A stretch of 64,000 bases of DNA from Arachnopeziza araneosa (GCA_003988855.1 QYAI01000058.1:248001-312000), one strand, 5' to 3'. Shown: positions 10,147 through 22,794, counted from the stretch's first letter. Made by a program: numbers and translations. The notes: generated from the sequence alone by a model not told the origin.

Positions 10147-13100
10147 ATGGCTTCCAACTTAGAGTTCGAATCCATGTGGAACGAGGCCGTAGAAACATGG
10201 TTGAACAAAACCCAGACAGAAGATCTTGAAAAGAGCTCCAAGAGAAAAATCGAGCAAGCTCAGAAAGAACGCCAGAGCAAACTCGCCATTCTTCAGTCGC
10301 TGAAACTCCAAAGCGCAGAAGATCTCCAAACAGAAATTGAAAAGAGATCAAGCGACTTCGATGACCACCGGCACTCAAAGAACTCCCATAGCTTATGGTC
10401 TAGTTTGAAAACATGTATACGTCCGGTGTCTGTGTTAGGCGATGTTATTCAAAGCAGTCTTGGAGCCACGCCTTTCGCACCTGCGGCTACAATCTTCGGT
10501 GCTGCATTGTTCTTGATTCAAGTACATCGTGTAACACAAAACCCTTGAATTTTCTGCTAACTGCTATGCAGTCTGCACAAGGAGTCAGTGATGCCTATGA
10601 TTGGGTGTCCGATTTGTTGTCTCGCCTTGCAAATTTCTCGGCTCGTCTCGATGAGTACACGAAAGCTCCGGATATGAGTAAAAACCTTCAAAAGAAGATC
10701 TTGGAGATACTCATAGCGTAAGCAACTCATCTCCTAAATGCCCAACTGCGACTAAGATTTGTTTTCAAAATAGCATGCTTGATATTTTTGCTACGTAAGT
10801 ACTTTCGGTAGAGGCGACTCGCACTCTAATCTGATCTCGTTAGCGCCGATGCAACCATCAAAGCTGGAAGATTTGGTATGTATTTCTATCCTTGCCTCTT
10901 ATTTTTATATTTTACTCCTCGTCAATCAAATTTTCGAGCTGACCAACCCAGCGGAGTATCTGAAAGTGACGTTCAAGGGTAAAGACGATAAGGTGGCGGA
11001 TGCAATGGGTAAGCTCGGCAGTCTCTTGGCCGATGAACAAGCAATGGTCATAGCGGTTTCATACGCTACTATTCAGGGAACCAAAGACACGGTACAAAGT
11101 ATGGCGGATGAGCTCAAAAGTAACGGTGCAAAGATCGATTCAATTATAGCAAATCAAAATGGTGAGCCTTCAGCCTCGTGTCTGAGAGAGTGTGACAGAA
11201 CTAATCATGGTATGTTTCATGGTAGATGTTAAAACAATTATGAATCAAGAAGCCGAGAAGAGCCAGGTTGAAACGGCCCTCGACAAAGTTAGTCCGTCTG
11301 AAGCCGAGAAGAAATACCGCAGCATCTTTGAGGAAATGCTCGAGGGAAGCGGAGAATGGATTGTTAAAGAACCGCTTTTCATGAAATGGGTGGATGGGAG
11401 AGCGCCAGTTATGTGGATCTTCGGCGGCCCAGGGGCTGGGAAATCTTTTCTCTCTACCTTCATGATATCGCACTTGGAAAAGCTTCATCCCTTTGACCCT
11501 ATAAACCCATCGTCGTTCTCTGTCAGCTACTTTTACATCGAAGAAGCGAATCCGCAAATGCGCTCTCTGATTACAGTTTTGAGAAGCCTGTCTTCTCTAA
11601 TCGCTAGGAGTAACATCGTGTATCGACGATATGTTGCAAGCTTTGCCGACTCAACCGAAAAAATCAGTACAGCAAAGGGAATTTGGCAACACTTGTTCTT
11701 AGACTTCTTCACCTCAACAACATTCGAAAATAATTTTGCAGCAATAATTATTGATGGTGTTGATGAGGCAGAGACAAAAGATAGAGAGTGCCTCATAATG
11801 CTCCTGAAAATCTTTCAAGAGGCAACGACTGGTGGAAGACCGTCTCGCCTCCAAATCGCATTGGTTGGTAGGCCTAATTTGAGAATTGACATCGCAATGG
11901 TGTGGGATAACGATAGTTGGCAAGAAGACGAGAACTGTATTAACTTCGCTGGAAAGAATTCTGCTGATATTTCGAAGTACGTCCTGGGAAACATCAATAG
12001 GATCCTGCTCTTGCGGCCCAAGAGGCTCCTTCCGCTGAAGGCACAGCTGGCACTCAAGAAAACGATTATTAACACACTTACGGAAGGTGCCAGCGGCATG
12101 TTTATGTGGGTGAAGCTCATGATAGACCAAATCAAAGGCAAAGGTCATCCAGAAGAGATCCACACAGCACTAAGAGCGGCGCCTCGAGGGCTTGATGAAA
12201 TGATTAGGCACGTCTTTAATCGTATTGCCGATGATCCTGATTTGGGGACGGATACAGAAAAACAAGACCTCAATCGAATTCTAACTTGGGTCGCTTGCGC
12301 TGAGCGGCCTCTGTTGCTTAAAGAGATGAGAGTCCTCATGATGCTTAGGCCAGTTTCAAAAGACGTTGAGATTCCGGCTCCTGACGGAGAAGATGAAGTC
12401 AAAGGGAACAGCATGATGGTCGAGGGGATGCCTCTCCTTAAAGAACGCCTAAAGGACAGCTATGCTGTTCTTTTCACGCTTACCAAGGACGAAGATCACC
12501 TGGGAGAGGGTTCAAGAACACTCGAGACCAATCAACCACCAACTTCAACCAAAAACTCTGGTGAGGATGAGATAGATGACGAAGAAGATGACACCAATTC
12601 AATAGAAGGTGAAGGGGAGTATACCATCCAGGATGATGTTTTAGATCCGAGATGGGAGAACGCAACAATTATATTCAGTCACGCGAGTATTAGGCAATAT
12701 CTTAGAAGCGACGGGGCCCTTGAGACACCAAAGGGTCTAGCAGATTTTGGAATAGGTATTCAGTTGAACCGTGCAGAATTGGATATTGCAACAGCCTGCC
12801 TTCAAATCTTGTCCGACGGAAATTACGAAAACAAATTTAAAGACTCTAAAATGATGAGCTATGCTGCTGACTATTATTTAAAGCACCTCGGAAGGATTGA
12901 AAGAACAAGATTGAGCGGACCGGAGAAAATGGCTGTTCTGCGACCGCTTTTAGCATTATATCGTGAAGAGCGGGTCATTGATAGATGGATGGAGAATGTT
13001 ACTGATGCAGCTTTCCTTCAACTTTGCTCTAGCTCTCCCTCGCCTCTACAGACTATCCAAGAATGGTTTCGGGAAGGTTCGTTAGCAGAAGAGTTCTCGT

Positions 13101-14878
13101 CTGAAGAGAAGCTCTGGATGCAGAAAGCCTCCAAGTCTTTGAAAGACTTGCTTGAGCAATGGGGTGTTTACAGCAGTCTTAGATGGCTGCAACCAATGAA
13201 GTGGCTGAAACAAGCGGTGGCGTCAACCGTTCCATTGTCATTGTTTGTGAATTGGGAGCTACAGTTCTTCTTCTTGTATTGTTATCATAATTTGGTAAGT
13301 GATTTGTTAGCACACTCGACACCTAACTTGCCAAAAAAATTCTTGAAGGAATGCTATATTTGCTAACTTTTGTCACACCAGGATGATGATAAAAGCTCCG
13401 GAGAGAAGAATCAAGAACTTCATCTAGAGCGACTTGACTTTAACGGATTTACTTCGTCTCAGATTGAAGCATTGGCCGAATTGCCTGGGCTTGAAAAGAC
13501 CGCGCTGTGGCATTCTCGTCTTGGTGAAGCCCTTTTCACTGCGCGACATTTCGACGAGGCGATAAACCAATATCAGACTGCTATAGAGATGAGCGAGCAA
13601 GATTGGACTTTCATGGTTGGTCTAGCCAACTGCTACGCTGAACTGAAGGAATTTGCTACAGCGATCGACTGGGAACTTAAGGCCTGTGCTGCAATTTCGC
13701 CTGAAACCCAAGAGTTCAAGTACTACTATTTACAGAAAGTTTCGAGGTGGAGGCAAGCTCTGAATGATGTTGACGGTGCAATTGAAACGGCAAAAGAAGC
13801 ATACACGCTAGATAAGGGAAGCTTGTTAGGTATGAATACCTACATTGAAGCCCTCAACGCTGCATCTCGATACAAAGAGATTATAGAGTTCGCCGAGAGT
13901 CTCCAGGAAAGAAAGTCGGAAAAGAGTGCGGACAGCTGTCTGACAGATTTCCTATTAGTATACCTCGCAACTCGTGAGATAATTTGTAATGCTGCTCGAG
14001 AGGCAGGCAAACTTCACTTTATGAGGCAGGCAATTGACACTGCGATCGCCGCAGCCCTTGGCATAGGGGATATTAGAGCTATAGCAATACAACGCCTCGG
14101 GCTTGCAAACTTCAATTTCAGACACGCCAATAAGGAAGACGAAGCCATACAGTTATGGGAGGAAATCTACGAGAGTGTGAAGGACAAAACTGACAGTACA
14201 CCTATTTGGTCACAATTACGAGATCTTTGCTCGGACCATTTAGCTGAGCGATACTTCAACAAAGCAAAAAACGCTACCAACGGAGGCGAAACCACAGATA
14301 GCTGGGTATCAAAGCTTCAGAAGTTAGCCATGGACTACAAAGCAACAAAGAAGGGAGGATATAGCACCGGTGGCGCCGCTTTGATTCTCGGAGCATGGTA
14401 TCACTCGGTCGGCAATGAAAAAGAAGCGAAAGCTTGCTTCAAACCCAGAATGCTCGAATCAATTGCCGTTCTATTCGACGATGATCCAAGCAATGATTCA
14501 TTTGGTTATGCAGCCCTGGCTGGGATATTGCTACTAGCGGGACAACAAGCTGAAGCGGGAGCAGCATTTAGTATTGTCTTATCTAAGAGCAGCGGGTACA
14601 TTTATGAGTGCGACGGACCTTGCAGCAGAATTTCTCGAGAGTGTGAGGAGTTGCATTTCTGCACGGTATGCTTAAACTCAACCACATTCTGTGAGAAGTG
14701 TATTGGGCTTGTGAAGAGTAACGAATTGGGCTATCGCAAATGCAGCTCGGATCATGAGTTTTTCAAAGGTTATCCGATTTTTGAGGAGATTGGTGACCCG
14801 AATATGATCATTATCAATGGAAAGTCGATGTTGATCAAGGACTGGATAGCTGAGTTGAAGAAGGAGTGGACCCAATAG
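10147..14878 (+). CDS. Goodbye-NACHT-TPR NLR-like STAND protein with C-terminal zinc finger
   Basis: Seven exons join in phase: 10147-10521, 10572-10717, 10774-10794, 10844-10875, 10952-11161, 11226-13294 and 13382-14878, giving 1449 residues. Residues ~5-180 match the fungal STAND N-terminal Goodbye domain (FESMWNEAV start; VLGDVIQSSLG, AAxxIFGA and QGVSDAYDWV segments). A NACHT NTPase follows, with Walker A GGPGAGKS at 328-335 and Walker B IIIDGVDEAE around D438. An acidic linker and helical region lead to TPR-like repeats (~970-1250). The end, about 1360-1402, is Cys-rich with paired CxxC spacing and a CSSDHEFF motif, like a ZZ-type finger. Such NLRs sense a ligand through the C-terminal repeats and oligomerise to trigger the N-terminal effector, often in heterokaryon incompatibility. 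The 21- and 32-nt exons are supported only by phase and family match. Confidence 0.85.
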
Positions 14879-15486
14879 CGGGGAAGATTTCGGGAAGATT
14901 TTTCTTTTTTTGTAGGCCGAATTAGTAAACGCTGGTATTTAGATAATTATTGTTGGATTTTCGAGGAGGATTGTCCGGTCGCACTGTTCTTAAGACGTAT
15001 CTGGAAAGTTTTCTCGTCTCTTCATCGGCACTAACTCTATGAAGCAAAGCAAGTCGTGTTCGAGAAATTTTGTGCCCTAGGGGAAACTATTTCATTTTTA
15101 GCAATCAACCGAAAATTTTAGGTACTCAGCAACAAAATACTGATACTCGTCGCTTTTGCGCAACTACTAACTTTGTAAGTGGAGCCAGAGCGGACTGCAG
15201 GCCGAACCTAAGTCCGGTCTTTTCAGTCGTCGCGCTATACCTTTTTTTCTGTGAAAAGCTCAAACGAATGAAATATCTGAATCGAGAATGACAAAATCGA
15301 GAAATTAGTGTACAGCACCAAAGATTGAAGTTCTAGGAAAGGTGTATAAGAAGGATCAGGATTCCCCTTGGATACTTCTCTTCAGCAAACCCAGCAACCT
15401 CGGCAATCTAACTATCTTGGGAAACTCAAACCGAACACTTGGCAGAATACAGTCACCGACCGGATTCATCAACTCTCTTGGGCAGG
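14879..15486. other. Intergenic region
   Basis: It holds the 3' end of the NLR gene and the leader of the lysozyme-like gene. A T-rich tract (ttttctttttttg) lies just after the NLR stop. I see no gene. Confidence 0.5.
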
Positions 15487-16587
15487 ATGTTGTACCGCAA
15501 TCTCCTCGCTTTCCTGCCGCTTACTGCAGCAGCTCCAATTGTGGTTCCTTCCAGCGTCTTAATGGTTCTACTTACCAGAGTGAAGTACAAACCCACAGTC
15601 ACTGTTGGAAGCAACAGTATCTCCGTTCCGGCTGTGATTCCTTCTGGGGTCATCATGGTGCCATTTACCAGAGTCACATGGTTCCCTAGAGTACTAGAAC
15701 CATCGGTCACTGTCAGAAGCAACAACATCCCGACTTTTCAACCTATTATTGATGAGCGAGAGGCCAGCGAGATTGCCAATGGCGGTGCCACTGTCGTTAC
15801 CATTAACAACGAGGACGGTATTGGAGCAGGTAAAGACAAGTATGTTACGACATATGCAGGGAATGGTTCCGCTGTCGCCGGATGGCCTGCGATGTCATCG
15901 TGGGTTTCGTTCAATGATATGTGAGCTTTATTTTATCCTTTCATATCCGAAATGATGCTGACCGGTCTAGGTTTGCCAATAACAACGACAACATGTTCCA
16001 CTCTTGCATTCAAGGCCAAGAAAACAATTACGAGCAGGGTATCTACGACAGCATCCAGCAAACCGCTGCTACATCAGGCCTTGATCACCGCTTCATCCTA
16101 GCTATCATGATGCAAGAGAATGGTGGTTGCGTCAGAGTCCAAACAACCAACTATGGCTTCAATAATCCTGGCTTGATGCAGGACTTCCAGGGGAAGCACG
16201 CCTGCAACAACGGCGGTGTTAAGATGAAGCTTTGCCCTCGCACTGAGGTAGCTTCGGTCCCGTTTAAACCACGAAAAAAAAATGCTTGCTAACGCGCTGC
16301 AGATTCATGGTATGATCGCTGACCGAATCTCCGATACTCCAACTGGTTTTGGTCTCGCTGGACTAGTCAATCAGGCCGAAGCTCGGTACGGAGCCACTAG
16401 CGCTCAAGCTCTTTACTATGCTGCACGAGTGCACCACTCAGGCTCGGTGGCAGGGGATGGTGACTTGACCAGTCCAAATTCGGTGGCGACCAAGTGCTAT
16501 GTTAGTGATATTGCGAACCGCTTGACTGGATGGGTTCATGGTCCACGTGGATGTAAATTGGATGATGTTGATCATAGTTCATTATAA
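15487..16587 (+). CDS. Secreted lysozyme-like / lytic transglycosylase-like protein
   Basis: Three exons, 15487-15920, 15971-16247 and 16303-16587, encode 331 residues; both introns are GT-AG with clear branch points. A signal peptide (MLYRNLLAFLPLTAAA) is followed by a Val/Thr-rich region with two related segments (VPSSVLMVLLTRV and IPSGVIMVPFTRV). A central domain then begins at about residue 145. Its core FILAIMMQENGG, with the probable catalytic Glu, and the NNPGLMQ motif resemble fungal proteins with a lysozyme/soluble-lytic-transglycosylase fold. The likely role is cleavage of bacterial peptidoglycan outside the cell, in competition with or feeding on bacteria. Activity is inferred from fold and motif only. 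Cys pairs in the C-terminal half fit a secreted protein. Confidence 0.75.
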
Positions 16588-17835
16588 ATGGAAGATTTTC
16601 TGGCCTTCATAGGGAAAGCGCTGCATAGTTGCTATGGAAAACTAGGAATTCAATCTTGTGCTTCAAGAAATTTGTCCCAGAAGTTTGACTTTGTCACAAA
16701 GCGATGAAGCCGAACTTTTAGTTATTGTGGAGCCTGAGAGAGAAAGCTCTATTCCGAGAGACCTTAATCTAGCTTCGGTATACTAATTTCATCCGTCGGA
16801 AATCGGGATCTGTAGGAGTGATTAGTTTTGCGGCCAGGACGTAGAGAAGTTTCGAATGATGTCAGAGGGTTGCAGTAGGATGAAGGAGAAACTCTTTCAA
16901 CCAGCTCCTTCAAGCTAGAATCTAAGTAAGATGACCGCTTTTGTCTCAGTTGTGAATTCAGAAATAGGTTGTTCTTGTGAAACACGGTGAAGTCGTGTGA
17001 TGGTTAAGAGAAGAAGTCTCCTCAGTACGGCAGAACATCGGCTCATCGTTAGCAATAGCCAAATCCGGTAAGGGGCCAGTATCGGAAGTAGAAAAGTTTC
17101 ATGATCACCAGCTTCATCCCATCCCCTCGTCGGCCGCAATATGGATTATTATGCACTCATCTCTATCAGATATTGAGGGATGCAAAGATCTGCTCATTTT
17201 TAAGAGTTCACGATGAATTATGCACGGGCGAGACGGCTTCCGGTTGTTTGCATAGACGATCACCTACTCCCCGAGATGTACACATTCGAAAAGCTCCGAG
17301 TCTTACTGCGAAATAATACTAGAGTTTCGATTTCTTGTCTCTCAAAACTTATCCTCTTTAGGAAGTTTTTCTCTTAAACTGTGTCGTTGCTGTCGAATTA
17401 CGAGATTTGATTCGCGAATTTCTTCTGAATTCAGTGCTCCCGTAACTTTCCGGGAGAGAACCACCGAAAGAATGAATAAATCTGCTTTGCATTATTTCAT
17501 TAAAAATATATTGAATCTTACGCAGATACTCGTATGTAAGGATGCGTATACATGCCGAATGCGGCTCACTAAGACCAAGTCACGGGTTTTACGTCACGAG
17601 CTCGGTATCGGTACCGCACATGATTTACCGCAATTAAGCGTTTAAAGGACCTGTAGGGTATGGAAAGGATGCCTTCCAATCATGATCTTTGGATCGTGAG
17701 TATAATGCAGGAAAGGGAACGGGATGATGTTGATCTGCGAGATCCTACAAGATCGAAGGAAGACTTCCGTCAAACAATTATGCCCGGATGAAAATCAAAT
17801 CGAGGATAGTTTCATTCTTAAATTCTTCAACAGTG
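16588..17835. other. Intergenic region
   Basis: No coding sequence, RNA gene or clear repeat is seen. The 17330-17560 part is AT-rich. The few short frames have no coding features. Confidence 0.45.
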
Positions 17836-17842
17836 TATAAAA
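17836..17842 (+). promoter_or_regulatory. TATA box of small secreted protein gene
   Basis: TATAAAA lies about 150 bases upstream of the ATG at 17988. Between them is a long CA-rich, G-poor leader (repeated caactcatca-like words), typical of highly expressed fungal secreted-protein genes. Confidence 0.5.
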
Positions 17843-17987
17843 CTGAGCTCCTCGCTATGTCTCAACATTCTCCAACTCACCATCACAACACAGCTCATCA
17901 TCGCAATACAACTCATCAACCCTCACAAACTCATCATCACATCGCAAACTCATTCCAAAATCTCATTCCAAGCAATCATCTCCGAAA

Positions 17988-18254
17988 ATGCATCTTCCAG
18001 TTCTCTCATTCATCTTTGCTTCCCTCTGGGTCGTGACAAACACAGCAGCATTGCCTGCCGCGGACGACTGCGCCACTGGAACCTACTCCTGCAGCGGTGA
18101 TGATGTGGTGAGTCTCCCCTCCCTTCACAGTACGGCTAAGTCTCACAATTTCAAGGTTATTTGCACGACCCAGGGATATGTCACAGTCTCAGACTGTGCT
18201 TCTGATGGCAAAACCTGTGTTATTTCTTCAGGCGGTTTTCCCGTCTGCCAATAG
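17988..18254 (+). CDS. Small secreted cysteine-rich protein
   Basis: Two exons, 17988-18107 and 18156-18254, with a 48-nt in-frame intron (GTGAGT...AAG) give 72 residues. The signal peptide ends near TNTAALPA. The mature part of about 50 residues has six cysteines in the pattern C..C, then IC, DC, TC and a final PVC, enough for three disulphides. Without splicing, the frame stays open and would add 16 residues between the second and third Cys. The spliced form matches small secreted fungal proteins ending in GxPVC better. Roles for such proteins include effectors, antimicrobials and surface proteins; none can be assigned here. Confidence 0.7.
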   Translation: MHLPVLSFIFASLWVVTNTAALPAADDCATGTYSCSGDDVVSLPSLHSTAKSHNFKVICTTQGYVTVSDCASDGKTCVISSGGFPVCQ

Positions 18255-18658
18255 TAAGTAGTCTTCATCTCTTCCTATAAATCAAAATAGCTGACAATGA
18301 CTGGAAGAATGGAAGATTTTCTCTCGCTACTTGGGCGGGTCTGTTTTCGATGCGGTGGTGGATGGTAAGCGGGGTCCACGACTGTCGGTTATGATGGCTT
18401 TTTTGAAGGGTTTCTCATTTCAAAAGACGAGATGGAAGATTTAGATATTCTGTACCAAAAATATAAATTTACACTCCTTTTCGTCAATTTGTTGTCATTG
18501 GATATTGCTCCGTTTTCTGGTCTCCATTTCATTCAGCATTTAATCCTGATGATCTAATCCTGATGATGGTTAGAACTCACTTTGAGTGCTGATTCTTGAA
18601 ACAACCCCTAAGAAGAGAGTTGCGGAAAATATCTCGGGTAGACGTGAATTATAGGCAC
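18255..18658. other. Convergent 3' intergenic region
   Basis: It lies between the small secreted protein gene and the HET pseudogene end. A duplicated word (cctgatgatctaatcctgatgat) occurs near 18545. No gene is seen. Confidence 0.5.
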
Positions 18659-19691
18659 TTAGGTTAGCCTGTAGTCTATTTTAAGAAGCAACGAAGATTC
18701 ATCGTATGATAAAATCTTGCCAGGGAGCCGAACAAATTTCCGAAACTTGCAGGCCCTGTCACCGAGAACTGAGATGTCTAGTGAAATACCAAAAATGAAA
18801 GCTAGTCCAACAAGTGAATACTTGTCTCCAATTGTCCCCAGAATGATTGGGTCGCTCCAATTATGTTCTACCACAACATCGCCTTTCTGAATGGTGAAAA
18901 AAGTGGTACCGAGAGAGCCGTTTTCCTTTATGAACATCGCTCTATTACGGCAGAAGCGCTTTAATTCGTTGTGAAACTCAAAAATCGCTATCTCATCGTC
19001 CTCTAGACTACGTTTTGGTTTCCTGAGATAATGCGTTCTCTTTTTCCTGAATCTCTTGACCATTCCCTTCAACAGCTTTGGGTTCTAATTGTCTAGATAT
19101 ATATCTCCCAGCGCAGTCTAGCTTCTAATATTTTCGATCGATCAAGAAACTGTTTGAGCTTACTTTCTGCTTCTAGAGCCAATATATGCAGGGTAGTATA
19201 CGAATGAAAAGACCGTTCCCAATTTTTGATCAACGACTTCGAGTCTCGCAGTACCTGGGAATCAGGACCATGTTGTAACAAGGTGGAGAAAAAAAGCCAG
19301 GCTGTCCGATGCTCCTTTGAAATTTATATCAGTTTGTTGATACGCCCAAACTATTCGTGAAGGGGTTGCGACATGGAAATATCCCTCTTTTTATCAGTCG
19401 TAGATTGCCGTGAGACTCCGAAATTTTGCTTTGTGCGTATTTTTATTTTGTCAATGACCCTCCCGTGTATCTGCAAACTTCCATCTACAGTAAAGCTGGC
19501 TTCTACATTCAATGGCACCTGGAATTTCCACCAATCTCTATTCTATAAGTCATTTTTGATATATATCCATCTCGAAAGCCGGGTACCCATGAGCCTGAGA
19601 CAATTTCCCGGGTGGAGATGAGGATGCGGATAGAAGTTGGTGTGGTGAGTAGCTCATACTTGCAGATATCTGACGAGTTCAAGATAGACAT
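18659..19691 (-). pseudogene. Degraded HET-domain (heterokaryon incompatibility) gene
   Basis: Fragments of one HET protein lie in order on the minus strand. 19691 downward gives a HET start (CKYELLTTPTSIRIL-like). Around 19500-19400 is a FTVDGSLQIHGRVIDKIK-like C-terminal-half motif. 19281-19093 holds a helical part, and 19072-18659 the conserved end (FTIQKGDVVV...YSLVGLAFIFGI), which in HET proteins reads IQxGD...LVGxxYVHG. The fragments are in different frames with stops between them, and most of the HET domain itself is missing between the first two. A living family member would have about 600-700 residues; here only about 1 kb remains. The locus is dead. Confidence 0.65.
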
Positions 19692-20516
19692 TGTGCCTTA
19701 GTATCGGCGGGCCCTCAGTACAGGTGAAGTTGATAATTAAAATGTAGTAAAGCATTAATAGATGGGACAAGGCTTACAATGTAAGGTCCAACGTAGAGCT
19801 GGTAGAAAGAAATGTGGCACGACAAGGCCCATGTGGGGTCTTTCTCGTGCATTGCGTCGTCATGTTGCAGCTCCGATCCTTGAGTAGTCTCACATGCAGC
19901 TCAACTAGAAGTATCGATGCCTAACTCCATTGTCGTGAGGCTGAGATAGCTAGCTCCCTACCCTCCCTACCCCTACTTCATACTGCCCGTTCCAATTGGC
20001 TCGCTTAACTATGCTTGACCTCCAATCACTCTCACAGGCGGAGGCACGTGAAGGAAATCTCCCATCGCGTTTGAAAAGACATAACATTTTCAGTTACTAT
20101 TTTCAAGTTTAGAGATAACAAATTTGAAGTTCAAATCATTACTCACGCCTTAGTGGTCGCAAAATCTTGACAAGCAAGCGCCACAACCTAGCAAGAGAGA
20201 GATTTGGCTTCCACGCCCTGCCAAGAGAAGCGCTAATTCTAAATCGACCGGCCGAGAATCTTAGATTACTGTTAAATTTCCAAAGGATTCTCGTGATCTA
20301 CTGTGTGGCCGTTGGTGGGGCTCCTTCCTCTAAAGAACTTTCAGCAAGTCATGTAGATGCGAGTTTCAGCAGAGGTCGATAGTATGTCCAGTGCCTTGGG
20401 AGTGCCACGGAAACCATATTTTGTGGTATGAATCTTTATATTGCTTATGTTTGTTGGAAGAAGTCAAGTGAAATATTACAAGATTCATAGAGTTACAGTC
20501 ATCGTTTCAGGCACTC
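19692..20516. other. Intergenic region
   Basis: It includes a pyrimidine-rich CCCTACC-type tract near 19960. No gene could be supported on either strand. Confidence 0.45.
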
Positions 20517-22311
20517 CTATCTTAGCTCAACATGACAACCTTCAGTGATAGACATGACCAGTGTTATCCTTTGCTTCTCTACACCTGTCAACTCGACTTT
20601 TTCTCCCTCGGGAAGCTTGATAGTAGGGAATCTTTGCACAATGCGCACTACCGTATATGCTGCTTCGACAAGCGCAAAGTCCACTTGTAGTGGTTAGTAT
20701 TAAGTAGTTTTTGAATGCATGAAAAGGCAAAACCTACTTCCTAGACAAATCCTTGGTCCGCCATTAAAAGGCAAGTAACCCCATTTTGCGTTGGTCTCGT
20801 CATGGTTGAGTGGCATGTCCTCGCCCCAGCGCTCTGGTCGAAATAACTCGGCGTCCATGCCATAGAGATCAGGACGTCGATGCATAGTGTAAACGCTGTA
20901 AGCTACCGCACTGCCTTTGGGGACGAGGACGGGTGACTTTCTGTCCGGCCCACCACCTGCTGGGAGGATAGTTGTGCGCAGGGTTGTGCGAGTGTTAACC
21001 GGCACCGAAGGGTAGAGTCGGAGAGCTAGCTAAGTTAGTAAAGGTGAACAGAAACATTGCTTAGGAACTAGTAGACTTACTCTCCTTGAGTATATTTTGG
21101 AGATATTTCATGTTTCGAAGATCGGTCCGCGTCAATTCCGCGTTGCCGTGCGCAGCAATCTCTGACCTTAATTTGGTGAGAACATTTGGATGCCTGACTA
21201 GCAGGAAGCTAAAGAAGATTTAGTCAATCCACCTGAGCGATACATGATGAAACATATTTACAAAGTCCATGAAAGAAGGCAGGCAGTTGTGTCCCGTCCC
21301 GCTGTCAAAATATTGATAATCTGACTTCGGAGTGCGGTACGATCAGGTGTTTTCTCGCTCATTGCACGTAGAAAAACATATTTTCCTTGGTCATCGAGGG
21401 AATTTTCCGAGAGGTTGCGGTCAATGATTTTGTCTGCAAAATAGTGCACCTTCTTGCACGCATCTCGGAATCTCTTTCCATCGATAAGCCAATAAAGATC
21501 GAGAAGGCGAAACCGTTTCGCGATGTATTCCTGTGCAATATTGAATGCCTCGGCAAAAGTCTGTTCGCCGGTTGACTCTGGAACTTTAAGGCTCTCAATT
21601 GACTCGCCGAACAGAAATTCTGTTGTCACGTCAAGAGTCAAACGGAAGAATAGCGGTTGGAGATCGATGACGCCTCCTTCTCTTGGTATGGCGTTTAGAA
21701 GGTTGTCGTTCGCATCTCTGAACATGTTTAAATCTGAGTATTCTTTGAAGTGGAACTGCGGTCGCAATAGTTCTCGCGATTGCTTCCAGGCGTCTCCGTC
21801 TTGATTAAAAATTCCGTCCCCAAACATAGGGAACGTGATCTCCCTGCGAGGACCCATTGCAAAGTCTATATACGGTCAGGAATTTCTGGCTGCTGCTTAT
21901 GGCGTTGGCATTTACCTTTGAAATTGCTGGACAAGATGGCCTCCATGTTGGCGGGATCAACCGTTCCAAAGGCTGGCGTTCCGAGAAAGACCTGCTCTAA
22001 CGTGTGACCCGTCTGCCGGAAATGGAAGAGGAACAATTCCATGAGTCGTGACTCTGTGTTTGCCCTAAAGATTTGCTCTAAGCGATCTATGCCGAGTGGC
22101 CTCTGGTTTTCCAGCCGTGGCGCTGGAAGGCATCCGTGTTGGAGCCCAATGGCTTTGTCAGCCTAGGTTTCGCGGGTCAGCAAGTTTTCTCGGACCAAAC
22201 AGGTATGGGCTGCGCAATCACCTGACGCTCTCTCCGCTTGGTATATACATGATAAATGATAGGGACCGCGAGACAGCACAGCAATAGAAGTCGTGAAACG
22301 CCAAGCTCCAT
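20517..22311 (-). CDS. Cytochrome P450, CYP52-like
   Basis: Six minus-strand exons join in phase: 22311-22222, 22162-21916, 21865-21262, 21208-21081, 21025-20738 and 20683-20517, giving 507 residues. An N-terminal membrane anchor (RLLLLCCLAVPIIYHVY) is followed by CYP52-type landmarks: NFKDFAMGPRR, FGDGIFNQDGDAWKQSRELLRPQF, the I-helix AGRDTTA, the K-helix ETLRLYP, FRPERW, and the heme loop FNGGPRICLG with the Cys thiolate. CYP52 relatives in the endoplasmic reticulum omega-hydroxylate n-alkanes and fatty acids; the real substrate here is unknown. No reductase or pathway genes sit beside it, so it is not obviously part of a biosynthetic cluster. The fourth intron uses the second of two nearby AG acceptors. 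Confidence 0.9.
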
Positions 22312-22540
22312 TCTTGCGGCGGGAAGTCGAGGCAGCTCAAGCAATGTCGGGGTGCGAAGCTGAGGGCAGCAACGAGCTTAAGAGGTAAGATTGGTGATGG
22401 CTGGTAATGGTTGGGATAGGCGCTTCTGCTTCGGCCCCTTACCCCGTGTCTCTCTGCGTGAACCACTCATGTTGAGACATACCCGACAACCAATGGGGCA
22501 GGTAGTACAAAGTACGGTGGAAGATCTCCTGAAGATTGCA

Positions 22541-22596
22541 GGTTGGCTTGTTGGTCAGGTTGGCTTGTTGGCCAGGTTGGCTCGTTGGTCAGGTTG
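22541..22596. repeat. 17-bp tandem repeat, 3.3 copies
   Basis: The unit GGTTGGCTTGTTGGTCA is repeated at 22541, 22558 and 22575, with a partial fourth unit; copies differ by one or two bases. Confidence 0.85.
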
Positions 22597-22794
22597 TCTC
22601 CACGTCCGCGTCAAGCAAGGCTTGCGTGTGGTGGACCGACCAACACCGTGGTTGTGTTTCATCGCCCACTTGCGGATGAAGGGCCAAGAAATGTTTGTGC
22701 TGAAGAAATGGGGCTTCCATTCTGCGAGATGCGGTGGGGGCCGTCGCGTGCACGTGTAACCAGCCGGGAGGGAAGCCGCAATCTCGGCGCCTAG

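Noticed and set aside
17857..18036. His-rich upstream ORF overlapping the start of the small secreted protein gene
   Set aside because: Its ATG lies only about 20 bases after the TATA box, so transcription probably starts downstream of it; the His pattern comes from CA-rich leader repeats.
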